Below, in pieces: positions 24,721 to 36,058 of a stretch of 64,000 bases of DNA (position 1 is the stretch's first letter; each line of letters starts with the position of its first letter). The position numbers and the translations under genes were made by a program. The DNA is from Anisodus tanguticus. Taxonomy: Eukaryota; Streptophyta; Magnoliopsida; Solanales; Solanaceae. The stretch covers positions 50,865,052 through 50,929,051 of the forward strand of contig CM067549.1 in NCBI GenBank assembly GCA_034509755.1. Direction: 5' to 3'. The notes beneath the pieces were generated by a model, which was not told where the DNA came from, did not search any database, and was given only the letters and a program-made list of their open reading frames with translations.

Positions 24721-25281
24721 TATTGGGTTTGTGAATTTAATAAGAAAAAACAACTATCAAAGGTTGCGGTAGGATAAATAAGAAAATCGGGGCCGAGTCC
24801 TAAATGTAGAAAAAGTTTTGATAGAAAGGACTTTTTTGTAAATTTAAATTAATCGAGCTTCAATATTGATATTGAATATGTAGTGAGAAACAAAAAAAAA
24901 TAAGAGATTTATAAATGAAATTAATTAAATATCTGTCTCCAATAATAAAAATATTATAAAGCAAAGTGTCCCAATAAAATCTGAGTATGTAAACATTTTA
25001 CTTAAGTACATATGCGCATGGTTACATTATGTTCTCTCTTCTGTCTTCTCATATTATTATAATTCTTATAGTGCTTAAATAGAATGAAGTTGCATTTTAA
25101 TTATTTTTAAACCGATATAATATAAGAGAGCATGGGGATTAGGAAGAACTTTATAATTAAGTGGTGTTTAAGTATGATTACTTTTTGAATCCCATACGTA
25201 TGCACGACCATAAGGAGAAGAGATTCTACATGCCTAAATTATTGTTGAACAAACATTCTCCCAATTAATAATATCTTACAG
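24721..25281. other. AT-rich spacer, nothing recognised
   Basis: No frame longer than chance and no repeat ends were found between the Emigrant-like element and the first hAT element. Confidence 0.5.
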
Positions 25282-25471
25282 TATCATCCAGTGGGCCAGG
25301 GCGGGTCGGGTCCCGGCGGGACAGGGAAGAGTCGGGACCGGGCTCCGACGGGATTAGCGGGACAGATCGATGTCCTGTCCCATCCCACATCCCGCCGGAA
25401 AAGGGGACCGGGCGGGGCGGGGTCGAGTCGGGATCAGGATTTCATTTTATTTTTTGCCACTTAATTTAAAA

Positions 25472-25475
<4 letters not shown>

Positions 25476-25522
<47 letters not shown>
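25476..25522. repeat. (AT)n microsatellite
   Basis: Uninterrupted alternating AT for about 46 bases near the left end of hAT copy 1. Confidence 0.9.
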
Positions 25523-25527
<5 letters not shown>

Positions 25528-25837
25528 CTTCAATAATTGAACAAGATAGTGTAATAAAAATATCACAAGGTTGTTTTTGTGCCTCTTATATTTTTTAATA
25601 GAAATATAATTTTTTTTGTAATACAATTAATTGCAACTTTGTGGTGTTGTTCAAAAGTTGCAAATCAGATAATAAAATTGCAATTAAAAAAATTACATAG
25701 TTAATCATACTTTTTTTAATTTCCTCACAATGTCTTGAGGATCTTTGGTTGGAATTGAAAGTTGTTGGTCAAATTGTTCGACATCCCTTCCTGTTCCCTC
25801 GGACAAGATTTCGTTGTAGTTGTAGTCTTCTTTTCGT

Positions 25838-27720
25838 TCATCTCCGGTTGACCGCACCTTCTACGCTCCGCTTGAATCCAATCTCTGAATAGAACTGCAA
25901 TCTCCAATGTGTTTCTGCCAATGAATGTTTGTGCTCTCCTATTTGAAATATTCCCGCAGAAAAAGCGCTTTCAGATGCTATTGATGACGCTTGAATGTTC
26001 AACACATCTCGGGCCATCTTTGTTAGTGTCGGAAATGTCTTCTCATTGTCCCTCCAGTATTTCAGCAAGTCTTCATGTCCTTCATCATTGACAATTAATT
26101 CGTACGGTACAACACCCTGCAAAACATAAACATCAAATTCGCTATCTTGTGAAGAAGTTGAACCACTAAACATTTTATTTCTAAGGTCTTGAATACTAGC
26201 AGCAGAAACCGCATGTGTTTTTATAAGGTTGTAGTGAAGTAGTAGAAGATGGTACAGAAGATGGTTGATTATTTGCACTTTCTTGTTGGTAATACATATA
26301 TATTTTGGAAGAACTTTCTTCTTCTTCTTCTTCTTCTTCTTCTAAAACACTTCTTATTTAGTTGGTTCGTAAGCTGGTTCTTCAGTTGGGTATGTTGGAA
26401 GTATTTCTATACAATCATAAATCGTTTCAACAAGTGTTTTACAACCGTCTACTTTAATAGTTGGATTTAATACAACACCAATAATATAATAGTGGGAATA
26501 GGAAAAAAGTATTTTTTAATTTTATAAACATTTTTTCAATAGATGCCTTATAAGTTTATTTTTGCATATATTCATTAAGTAACAAAAATATTAGAGCTAT
26601 ATAAAATAATATAGTTGAAATAGTAGGATATTAAATACCATAAAATTCTTTAGTAGCTTGAAAAAAATTCTCTAAAAATCCAATAAGTTCTAAAAAAAAA
26701 AATCCCAATATTATCTACAAGCTTATCCCTTGAATTTTTATTATGGGTGTTAAATAATAAAGTTATAGGTCTTCTATAATCGTAAGCAACAAGTAGTTGT
26801 TCATACAGAGAATTCCACCTAGTCGCTACTTCTTCAGCAATTTTTCTATAAGGTAACATAATCGTGACAAGTTTTTTTATACTCTTTGCGTCTTTATATT
26901 TTATTACCTTTACAAATAAAGTTTATAACAAATTGTATATTATCAATAGTATTTTCAAAAAGTTTGAGGCCATCATTTACAACTAAGTTATAAATATGGC
27001 ACACACATCTTATATAAAAATTATCAGAAAAAGATGGAGTTAATCGAACTTTTAAAAGTCTTATAGCATAATAATTAGAAGTAGCATTATCTAATGTACT
27101 AGTCATAATTTTATCAATTATTCCATAATAATCACAAATTTCATGAATATTTTGTGCAATAAAAGTTCGAGTGTGCCTATCATCAATATATCTATATGCT
27201 AAAATATGTTTTTGCATAGACCAATTATGATATATCCAATGACATGTTACAGTTAAATAATCATTACCGTTAGTACTACGGCCTATAGCAGAAGTGAGAG
27301 TCACTTTGCCATTAAAATTATATAATGCATATCGTAAAGAGTGTTGATATTCATTTGCAAATTTAAAAACGTCTCTTCTAACAGTTGATCTAGGAAAACC
27401 GTTAAAAGTAGGATTATATATTTCTCTAATGTAATGAATAAAATCAGGAGAGGAAGGAAATGCAAAAGGCAAACCTTCCACCGCAACTAATTTTGCCATA
27501 TTTTCCATATCTTTGTGTTTATCATATTTAGGACCAAAAATTCTCCCGTCGTCGGGTTAATTTGACCCTGTACTTGGTCGGAGACACTATGTGAACCTTA
27601 TCCCGACTCAGCTGGCACACCAGCTTTTTTAGCCTGGTATTGATTCTACCTAGTTGTGTGCTCGCCTTGTACATGTCTCAATAAAACTCTCGTCCCACCT
27701 TGACCTTTTCGGTTTTAAAT
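25838..27720 (-). pseudogene. hAT transposase (BED/hATC type), broken
   Basis: Reading the minus strand: a decayed BED-finger region (27550-27720) is followed by an open block of 204 residues (27508-26894). That block includes VEGLPFAFPSSPDFIHYIRE, STVRRDVFKFANEYQ, YRYIDDRHTRTFIAQNIHEI and TLDNATSNYYAIRLL, the usual hAT catalytic-fold sequence. After a disrupted middle (stops near 26880 and 26640), the C-terminal dimerisation domain (hATC) survives at 26100-25900 as DLLKYWRDNEKTFPTL, MARDVLNIQASSIASESAFS. It resembles plant BED zinc-finger RICESLEEPER-like transposases. Stops and low-complexity expansions (a CTT run near 26325) mean no full protein can be made. Confidence 0.8.
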
Positions 27721-29530
27721 TTATAAACATTTTTACAAATTTTACATCTAACTATTTGATTCTCTTGGTCCCTCTAAAAAAAATCTCATACATCTGATTT
27801 TAATTTTCATTGTGTGGGGCCTCGATTCATACTAGGGGGAATAGGAGGCATTCCAGTTTCAGTTTGAGGCTGAGACTCAGTCTGAGGTTGAGGTGCACTA
27901 GTGAGTGTGTCATCTACATTATCGTCAAAATTAAAGTCCGGTTCAGATGCAGAATATACCTCATCATCTAATGGTATATTATTAAAAAAATAGTTTCATA
28001 TATATGAGTGAAATCAATCAAATCATCGGGACTAAGAATAAGATTACTAGAAGAAGTACCCTTAATCATACGTCCAAGGTGTTCCATTATAATTATGTAA
28101 ATAAATAATTAAAGTAAATAAAATTAAATGCGATAATTAAAATTAAGTAACACTAATAATTTAAAGAAGGAACGAAGGTACCAAACGCCGACGTAACGCC
28201 GACATGTAATCGATGTTGAAAATTGAAACTTTGCTCTATGTATGATCCTAAAGCTAGTTGTCAACTTCACTCCCAATTTTTTAACTTTGATATAAATGAA
28301 CAAAAAATATAATATTTAGCAGGCAATGTAGAATTGTAGAGAGATAAATTGAGAGATGGTAGGAAGATTTGTGAGAAAAATAAAGAGAAAAATGAGGTAT
28401 TTATAGTTGAAAATAGAGTTAAAGTGTAAATATATTAACTTAGGGGTTAAAAATAAATATTAAGGGGGTAGGGGGAGCAAAAAATGGCCGTTATAACCGC
28501 TGAACAACGGCCAAAATTGAAATTTGATCGTTGTTGTAACGACAATTTTTGCAAAAGGGAGGGGACTGGCGGAGCGGGAAAGGGTCGGATCGGGATCGGG
28601 CCGACCCGACCCGACCCACTGGCCAACCTTATTTTAGAAATGTTGTTCCAAGACAAAGACATTTATATATAGGTCACAATGTTCCAAGAACATATTCATA
28701 TATCTGTCTAAAATAATTGAATTTATTTGTCCTCTCAAATCAGTGATTTAAGTCAAGGTGCTTTTAACTTTATTAGGAGACTATTTGTTTATTTACCATT
28801 TTTCTAAGGCAACTATATAATATACACTTTTTTCCCCTCCTCGTCGGAAATCTAATTTTATTTAAATCATCTGTCATGCCTATAAAGTGCTTGCTCCACT
28901 TGGAGTCTTGGACTGATGCTCCATATTCATTTAGTTAGAAAAAAACTTACTCGAATTTGAGTTAGTAATATCTATTACAGTAAAATATTATGTAATGCAT
29001 ACTAGTTATATATTTATTGATTTGATGCATGCTATTGTGGTTGAATAACTATTTCCATTAGTATAATTCTTTATAATCTAGGGAAAAATAAAAGAAACCA
29101 ACAAAATCAAGTAATTGAAGACCATTTTAGTGAGTAAAATAAAATTTTCAATAAGATTTGTGTAGTTGATAAAGTGTTTAAATGAGTTTCTTAGAAAGTG
29201 CTCACTTCTTAATTAATCAATCATTTGCCCTCCAATCCAAACTAGTAATTGAGTTTCGTTATATAAATCATTTCACTCTAGTTTAATGCTCATTTCATTT
29301 CGTACATATTTTCTGTAAAGGTATTTATGAAAAGAATGGTCATGATTATTTTAACTGAAAAAAGTCCTTTAATAGAACAACAAATATTTGATTTATTCGA
29401 GTTTATGGAATACTATTTTTAGTGTTTTTTTCAAAGAACCATTTTTTTAAAAAAAAAAAATTGGAATCAATTAACTTAAACTTCCTATTTATTAACTTAA
29501 TAAAAAGCTTTTGTAATCACTTAAATATTA

Positions 29531-29755
29531 CTCCCTTCATTTCAAAATATTTGTCTGGTTTTGATTTGACACGGAGTTTAAGAAAGTAAAGAAGACTTTC
29601 AAATCTTGTGGTTGTTAAAATTTCATTAAATCTTGTGGTCTTAAACATGTCATGTGAAAAGTTGAAACTAAAGAGTTGCCAAAAAAGGAAAGAGACATCT
29701 TTTTTTAAACAGACTAAAAAAAAGGAAGACAAACATTTTGAAACTGAGGAAACAT
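29531..29755. mobile_element. Stowaway-like MITE
   Basis: Starts after a TA with CTCCCTTCATTTCAAAATAT and ends with the near-complement ...ACATTTTGAAACTGAGGAAA. The CTCCCT(C/T) start and TA target are the Stowaway hallmark. The right end is decayed. Confidence 0.6.
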
Positions 29756-29767
29756 GATATATATAAA

Positions 29768-29882
29768 ATCACAACTACATACCCAGTGTAATCTACAAGT
29801 GAGATATGGAGAGAATATACGCAGACCTTACCCTACCTTGGAAGGTAGAGCGAATGTTTCCAAAAAATCTTCGGCTCAAGAA
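29768..29882 (-). mobile_element. Short RTE LINE/SINE tail, minus strand
   Basis: The minus strand reads TTGAGCCGAAGATTTTTTGG, GGTAAGGTCTGCGTATATTC and ACACTGGGTATG, matching the 3' tail of the RTE LINE at 23230-23347. Ends are approximate, with no clear target duplication. Confidence 0.6.
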
Positions 29883-30222
29883 AAAGCATGACAAAAAGGG
29901 TCAGATAATAGTTGACAGAAGTAAAACAACTATGGAAAAAATGTTGTAGATAAGCATTATGAAAAATATAACATCAATTGTAGCAAACTAATAGATCGTT
30001 GAAGTACAAGAGACAACGTATAGTAATAAAAATCAAAGAAGAAGAAATTACAAAAATAATGCTACGCCTATTAATATGAAAGTATACGCAATACAACGCC
30101 CTACTACTTACTTATGTACCTTCTAAAATCACAAATTTTAAAAAAATTATAATCACACAAATATTATAATATGATTATTAAAATCACATCTTTAAAAGTT
30201 TTTTATTTTATATTACTAGCAA

Positions 30223-30233
30223 TATATATAAAA
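30223..30233 (+). promoter_or_regulatory. Probable TATA box of the OPT gene
   Basis: TATATATAAAA lies about 60 bases upstream of the first in-frame ATG (30291). Confidence 0.5.
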
Positions 30234-30290
30234 CAAAGGGTGCTTTAGTAATAAATATATAACCAACTTGCCTTCCAAAACAGCTTATAT

Positions 30291-33200
30291 ATGCATAACG
30301 ACATCAGTGTACTAAACTGTCTTGGCATTCACAGCTCAATGTCATCTACCAAGAACGCCACCGTCCCACCACCACTACCACCACCACCTTCCTCCGCCGG
30401 GAAGCTAAACGGAGATCCACCACTATCCGACAACGAACGATGTTCGGTGGAGGAAGTAGCTCTGGTCGTGCCAGAAACCGATGACCCTACTTTACCAGTA
30501 ATGACATTCCGAGCATGGTTCCTTGGACTCACTTCATGCACTATCTTGATATTCCTCAACACTTTCTTTATTTACAGAACTCAGCCATTAACTATTTCTG
30601 CTATACTCATGCAAATTGCTGTACTCCCTATAGGGAAATTCATGGCTGCTACACTTCCTAAAAAGAACTTTAAACTTTTTGGGAGATGGGGTTCGTTTAG
30701 TTTAAATCCAGGGCCATTTAATATTAAAGAACATGTTATTATTACTGTTATGGCGAATTGTGGAGTTTCCATTGGAGGTGGTGATGCTTATTCCATTGGA
30801 GCTATTACTGTTATGAAGGCTTATTATAAACAAAGCGTCAGTTTTCTTTGCTCTCTTATTATCGTCTTGACTACTCAGGTACAATTTTTACTCCTTTAAT
30901 TACTACTCTGAAGTTTGTGGTTAATTTTTCTTGAAAGCTTTCAGTGTTTGATTTGAGTTTGAGTTGGTAACTAAAAGACAAAAAATAGAAAGGAAAAAAG
31001 ATAAGGGAAGGCGTTGAAGTTAAGCACACTATCCGACACTGTAGTGTAAGTAAGCGTTTGGACAAAAAAAACTGTGATATTTGAAAGAAACTAAAAGGTA
31101 GTATTTGAAAAATGATATTTGGAAATTGAGTTGCATATGAACATGCACTTAATTCTAAGAAAAAGAAATTGATGTTTTGTGAGTGGAAAAAAATTCACTT
31201 GAAAAAATGGTTAAAAACTGGAAATTCGCCTTCAGTTTTTTTTTAGCCAAATGTATAACCAAACACTATCTTGATTTCTCTAAAAAAAAAAAAAAATTGG
31301 AAAAGTGAAAAATTTGTATGAACAAACGGGCCCTAACATGTTTGTCTTGAAGTTTCAATGTTTATTCTTGTAATTTGAATTTCATGCATTTGGTATAGAG
31401 GAAAATGTTTTCCATGGAAATTTTTTACTTGGGACAAAATTTTCAGGATCATTTTCCAGTATTTGGTTATCGACATTAATTAACTGTATAAATTGGAGGA
31501 TTAGGGTAAGATGATGGAGTAATATTTTGTGATAGTCTTGATTACTAACGATTTGATAGTTAGTTGAAGTAAATGATAATGAGTAAGAGTTTGATATTTG
31601 TAAAAATGACTATCGCGAAGAAGCAAGAAAATCATTTTTTCCCCATTTTGTGGAAATCTTTCCTTTAAAGATTTTTTTTTCCAAAGTAACCAAACGATGG
31701 AAAATAATTTTCTCATCGAAAACATTTTCTGTCATAAGTCCCAAAGGTTAGCATTTCTGATAGTGTGAAAATTGTGCAGATTTTGGGGTATGGATGGGCA
31801 GGGATGTTGAGGAGATACCTAGTTGATCCTGTGCATATGTGGTGGCCGTCAAACCTTGCTCAAGTCTCGCTATTCAGGTTCGCCTTCTCATTGATGATCG
31901 TTTCTGCACTATCACTGTCTTTTTGTAAGTTAAATTTAGTAGTACCACTTCATAATGCAACAAAAGAAAGAAAGAAGAAAATAACAATTTTATATATGAT
32001 GTTTATTTTCTTTTGAGCCGAGGGTCTACCGGAAACAACCTCTCTACCTCACAAAGGTAGAGGTAGAGATAAGTTTTGCGTACATCCTACCTTCCCAGAC
32101 CCCACCTTGTGGGACTACACTGGGTTTGTTGTTGTTGTTCTATATATGATGTTTATATCTTCTATAGTGGTGGAGTTGAATGGATCTTATTTAGGTTCTA
32201 GTATCAGTAGCTAAACACAAGTTCAATTAGTTGATATTGCTTTATGCATCGTCTTATCGATCAAGTGGACGTAATACATAACTTAGCCCTAAATATCACA
32301 GCATCCTATGGTTGTTAGTGGGTGAAAAGAATTAACTAAGCATAAACGATATTTTTCAATTCGATGATGGTTTCTGATGACAATTCTCGCATTTGCAGCA
32401 AAATTATAAGAATGTAATGTAAATTGAAGATATCTTATAAGAGATACTAATAGTGATTCACTAAATAGTTTATAGCAAGTTACCAAATTCCAGAGTGTTA
32501 TATATCATCTTTGCTGTCCATGTTATCCTCTTTATATTTATATGACTTTCTTATAACAGGGCACTTCACGAGAAGGAACCAAAAACAAGAAGCTTGACAA
32601 GGATGCAGTTTTTCCTTGTATTTATGGCTGCAAGCTTTGCATATTACACTTTCCCAGGCTATTTATTTCCGATTTTGACCTTCTTTTCGTGGGTCTGTTG
32701 GGCGTTTCCACACAGTATCACAGCTCAGCAAATCGGCTCTGGATACCGTGGCCTTGGTGTGGGTGCTTTCACCCTCGATTGGGCTGGTATATCAGCTTAT
32801 CATGGCAGTCCATTAGTGACACCGTGGTCCTCGATTCTAAATGTTGCCGTCGGATTTATCATGTTCATATACATCATTGTTCCTTTATGTTACTGGAAGT
32901 ACAACACTTTTGATGCTCAGAAGTTTCCTATCTTTTCAAATAAGCTGTTCACAGCTAGTGGGCAACAATACGATACCACTAAAATCTTGACTCCACAATT
33001 CGATCTCAACATTGCTGCTTATGAAAAGTACAGCAAGCTCTACCTCAGTCCTTTGTTTGCCCTCTCAATCGGGTCGGGATTCGCAAGGTTTACAGCGACC
33101 CTCACACATGTTGCACTATTTAATGGCAGGTTAGCCTCTCATAAGCTTTATATACTTGAATATATCTTGTCATTTTGAATTTCTTAGAAGCTTGAAGCCT

Positions 33201-34630
33201 TTTTCGGCTATTTGACTACAGAACTTGTGGCTTACTCTTGAAAATGAAATGAGGTTCGTTGAAGTCTGGCTAGACTTATGTAGAGCAACTTAAATGAAAT
33301 GGCTTCTAAAAAGAGAGAAATAGCTCAAATGAGTTTTTGAACTGACAATCTGTTTAATTTCTCCTCGGCCAGTGATATTTGGAAGCAAAGTAGATCAGCT
33401 GTGAAGAATGTCAAAATGGACATCCATGCAAAATTGATGAAGAGTTACAAGCAAGTCCCTCAGTGGTGGTTCCTCGTATTATTGTTCGGTAGCATAGCCG
33501 TATCGCTTATGATGTGTTTTGTGTGGAAAGAAGATGTGCAACTGCCGTGGTGGGGCATGCTGTTTGCGTTTGGACTTGCTTTTATTGTAACTCTCCCTAT
33601 AGGAGTCATTCAAGCGACTACCAACCAGGTGAAAGCTTAATTCCTAATTGTTTTAAGTGCTATTTCATAATATGGCTTCGGTTTTGACCTTATAAAAGTT
33701 CGATTTGCTGACATAATTTTTATTGCGTTGCAGCAACCTGGATATGACATCATCGCACAGTTCATAATTGGTTATATCCTCCCAGGAAAACCAATCGCAA
33801 ACTTGCTTTTCAAAATCTATGGCCGGACCAGTACAGTTCATGCTCTCTCCTTTTTAGCGGATCTTAAACTTGGTCACTACATGAAAATTCCGCCACGATG
33901 CATGTACACAGCTCAGGTTAGTAACTTCTTTCTCTGTTTTCACTCTTTGAACTATAACACGTATGCAAGGATGTCCTAGTTTCCAATTCATTCATCTTTA
34001 TTTCCTGTCTTCCAGCTTGTGGGGACACTGGTTGCCGGTACAATCAACCTTGCTGTAGCATGGTGGATGCTAGGAAGCATCGAGAACATTTGTGACGTTG
34101 AGACTCTTCATCCCGACAGCCCATGGACCTGTCCGAAATTCAAAGTCACATTTGACGCTTCTGTCATATGGGGTCTAATTGGACCAGAACGGTTGTTTGG
34201 TCCCGGAGGATTATACAGGAACTTGGTATGGTTATTCCTCATAGGTGCATTGCTACCCGTGCCTATTTGGGTGCTAAGCAAAATCTTTCCCGATAAGAAA
34301 TGGATCCCATTGATCAACATACCCGTTATATCCTATGGTTTCGCGGGAATGCCACCAGCCACGCCGACAAATATTGCTAGCTGGCTTATTACCGGAATGA
34401 TATTCAACTATTTCGTGTTCAAATACAGAAAAGAATGGTGGAAGAAATACAACTATGTTTTATCAGCTTCCCTGGATGCCGGAACAGCTTTTATGGGGGT
34501 TTTGTTGTTCTTCGCGTTGCAAAACGAGGGCAAAAACTTGAAATGGTGGGGAACTGACTTAGATCACTGCCCCTTAGCAACTTGTCCAACAGCCCCTGGG
34601 ATTATAGTGAAAGGATGTCCAGTTTTCTAG
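30291..34630 (+). CDS. Oligopeptide transporter (OPT family), six exons
   Basis: A plasma-membrane-type proton-coupled carrier; the plant family moves small peptides, glutathione or metal chelates. Exons: 30291-30878, 31780-31877, 32560-33129, 33373-33628, 33734-33916, 34016-34630. All introns are GT-AG and phases join without a break, giving 769 residues, normal for the family. After a Pro/Ser-rich cytosolic tail come many hydrophobic helices. Family motifs include DDPTLPVMTFRAWFLG, SLNPGPFNIKEHVIITVMAN, GYGWAGMLRRYLVDPVHMWW, YGRTSTVHALSFLADLKLGH with KIPPRCMYTAQ, and GFAGMPPATPTN. The NPG and KIPPR motifs are diagnostic. It appears closest to the OPT1/OPT5-type plant branch, but this was not tested by alignment. 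The start is taken as the first ATG after the TATA box; the in-frame ATG at 30339 (MSSTKNATV) would drop 16 residues and is a fair alternative. Introns 1 and 2 carry MITE and RTE-tail insertions. No lesion is seen, so the gene is probably functional. Confidence 0.93.
31050..31335. mobile_element. MITE-like insert in OPT intron 1
   Basis: AAGCGTTTGGACAAAA at the left and ...GAACAAACGGGCCCTAAC at the right form imperfect inverted ends of the (GGGCCC)GTTTGG type common in nightshade MITEs. No coding sequence. Target duplication not resolved. Confidence 0.45.
31396..31737. mobile_element. Possible second foldback element in OPT intron 1
   Basis: GAGGAAAATGTTTTCCATGG on the left and TCTCATCGAAAACATTTTCT on the right form loosely complementary ends around a non-coding centre. 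Boundaries are uncertain. Confidence 0.35.
32007..32140 (+). mobile_element. RTE LINE/SINE tail in OPT intron 2, with target duplication
   Basis: The body has GAGCCGAGGGTCTACCGGAA, AAGGTAGAGGTAGAGATAAG, CCCAGACCCCACCTTGTGGG and a final GTTGTTGTTGTT, matching the tail of the LINE at 20226-23347. A 16-bp direct repeat TATATATGATGTTTAT flanks it (31991-32006 and 32141-32156). It is 134 bp and holds no promoter boxes, so it is more likely a very short LINE copy than a whole SINE. Confidence 0.8.
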
Positions 34631-36005
34631 CAACCCAACAAGAAGAACGAATGATGTTTGAATATTTTTAGTTGAGTTTGTGTCTTGGAGGGCTCAAAGC
34701 TTCAAACAAATCTAAGAATTGTTGTTGTAATTTTGAGTAACTGATAGCTTTGTGTTGGGTAAATGATTTGATTATATCAATCAATACTAGCTTGGCTAGC
34801 TTGGCCAAATTCCATTTATATTCACAAGAGCAATTGATTGTCCCCCAACTGAAATGTTTGAACCATTATTTTTGACTTCACAAAATTTTAATGAGTTTTA
34901 AGTTTTGTGCTATTAGTGTATAAGTTTTTTACACCATCAGGCTTCATCGTTCTCTGAAATCACAGTGATTTAAGTTGATTTTGTTAAAGTTTTCTGATGT
35001 ATTCAATCTGCATAATTGGTATATATAAGCCTTCAAACCAAAAAGACCTAGAATCAAGAGGTTTTTGAAACCTAATTATATTTTCATGAGCAAAAGAGTC
35101 AAAATATTCATCATTGATTTTGATGATGATGTTGAGAATTTGGCATGAAAACACGTTACAAGTATTTAATAAATTTGAAAAAAAGAATAATTCTGATTAC
35201 AAGTAAACTCAGAAATTATTTTAGTTAGAGTAAAAATAGGATTCTACATTTCTACTTGCCTTTAATGTATTTCAACCTAATTATCTGATGGTGTAAATTT
35301 TTTTGTACATTGACCGTACACAAAACTTAAACTCAAATTTTATAAATCATAGTGTATTTTATCGAACTCAGTTTTGGTCAACAAAGAAAGAAAGAAGCTA
35401 AGATAAATAAAGTAGTTGGTCAAAGCCAACCCCACCAAAAATTCCCAGAACGAATACATTATGAAAAAAGAAGGTTTGATTTATGTGATTCGTTCAACTA
35501 ATAAATTCAGTTTCTTATGATCATGGATTAGGGGCAGGCTAGAATAGTTGACCCATAACTGTTTGGAATTTGCGTTCTTCTTGCCTGCCATACCAAAGTT
35601 AACCAAAGTGACAAATTTGCTTTCTAACCCAGCTTTTTTCTACTACGGAATGATTTAATTTATATACACGGATAGTCTAACGAACTTTTTACATTATTGT
35701 ATTATTCAAAAGTTATCTATATGTTATAGTACTTCATAAAAAATAATATTTACATCTTAAAAATAAGATATATGACATGTTATAACAGATAAAGTTGACT
35801 AGATAGTATAAAATTTCGACGGGTATTTATAAAACTCTTATAGAATTAATATTGCATGTATAGGTGCTGATAAGATTAGGCTACCAACCTGATGGTTTGA
35901 CCTTCCATATTTTCCAACTTTTTTTATATGTGAACCATATATGGAAAGGAATTTATATATAATGGAGATAGTAGCTACCTTTTCGTACCTTTTCTCTTCA
36001 TTCCA
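34631..36005. other. OPT 3' flank and Ole e 1-like gene promoter region
   Basis: The first part is presumably the OPT 3' untranslated region. No other gene is seen. TATA-like runs at 35954-35962 and 36006-36014 precede the next gene. Confidence 0.55.
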
Positions 36006-36014
36006 TATATATAT
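36006..36014 (+). promoter_or_regulatory. TATA-like box upstream of the Ole e 1-like gene
   Basis: TATATATATA-type run about 45 bases before the start codon at 36059. An alternative, TATATATAA at 35954-35962, leaves a longer leader and may be the true box. Confidence 0.35.
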
Positions 36015-36058
36015 AGAGAGAGATCATATTTAGAAACAAAAACACACCATAATTAAAG

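Larger units (their letters stand above)
25282..28631 (-). mobile_element. hAT transposon copy 1
   Basis: The left end carries CCAGTGGGCCAGGGCGGG and the right end the complement ...CCCACTGGCCAACCTTA, decayed forms of the ends of copy 2. Both ends are followed inward by arrays of GGGTCGGG and CCGGCGGG-type motifs, unusually GC-rich for this region. Possible 8-bp target copies are too diverged to be sure (TCTTACAG and TTTTAGAA). The element is about 3.35 kb and carries a decayed transposase on the minus strand. Confidence 0.75.
28632..30222. other. Upstream region of the OPT gene
   Basis: AT-rich, without a gene. It contains a Stowaway-type MITE (29531-29755) and a minus-strand RTE tail (about 29768-29882), both listed separately. 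Confidence 0.6.
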
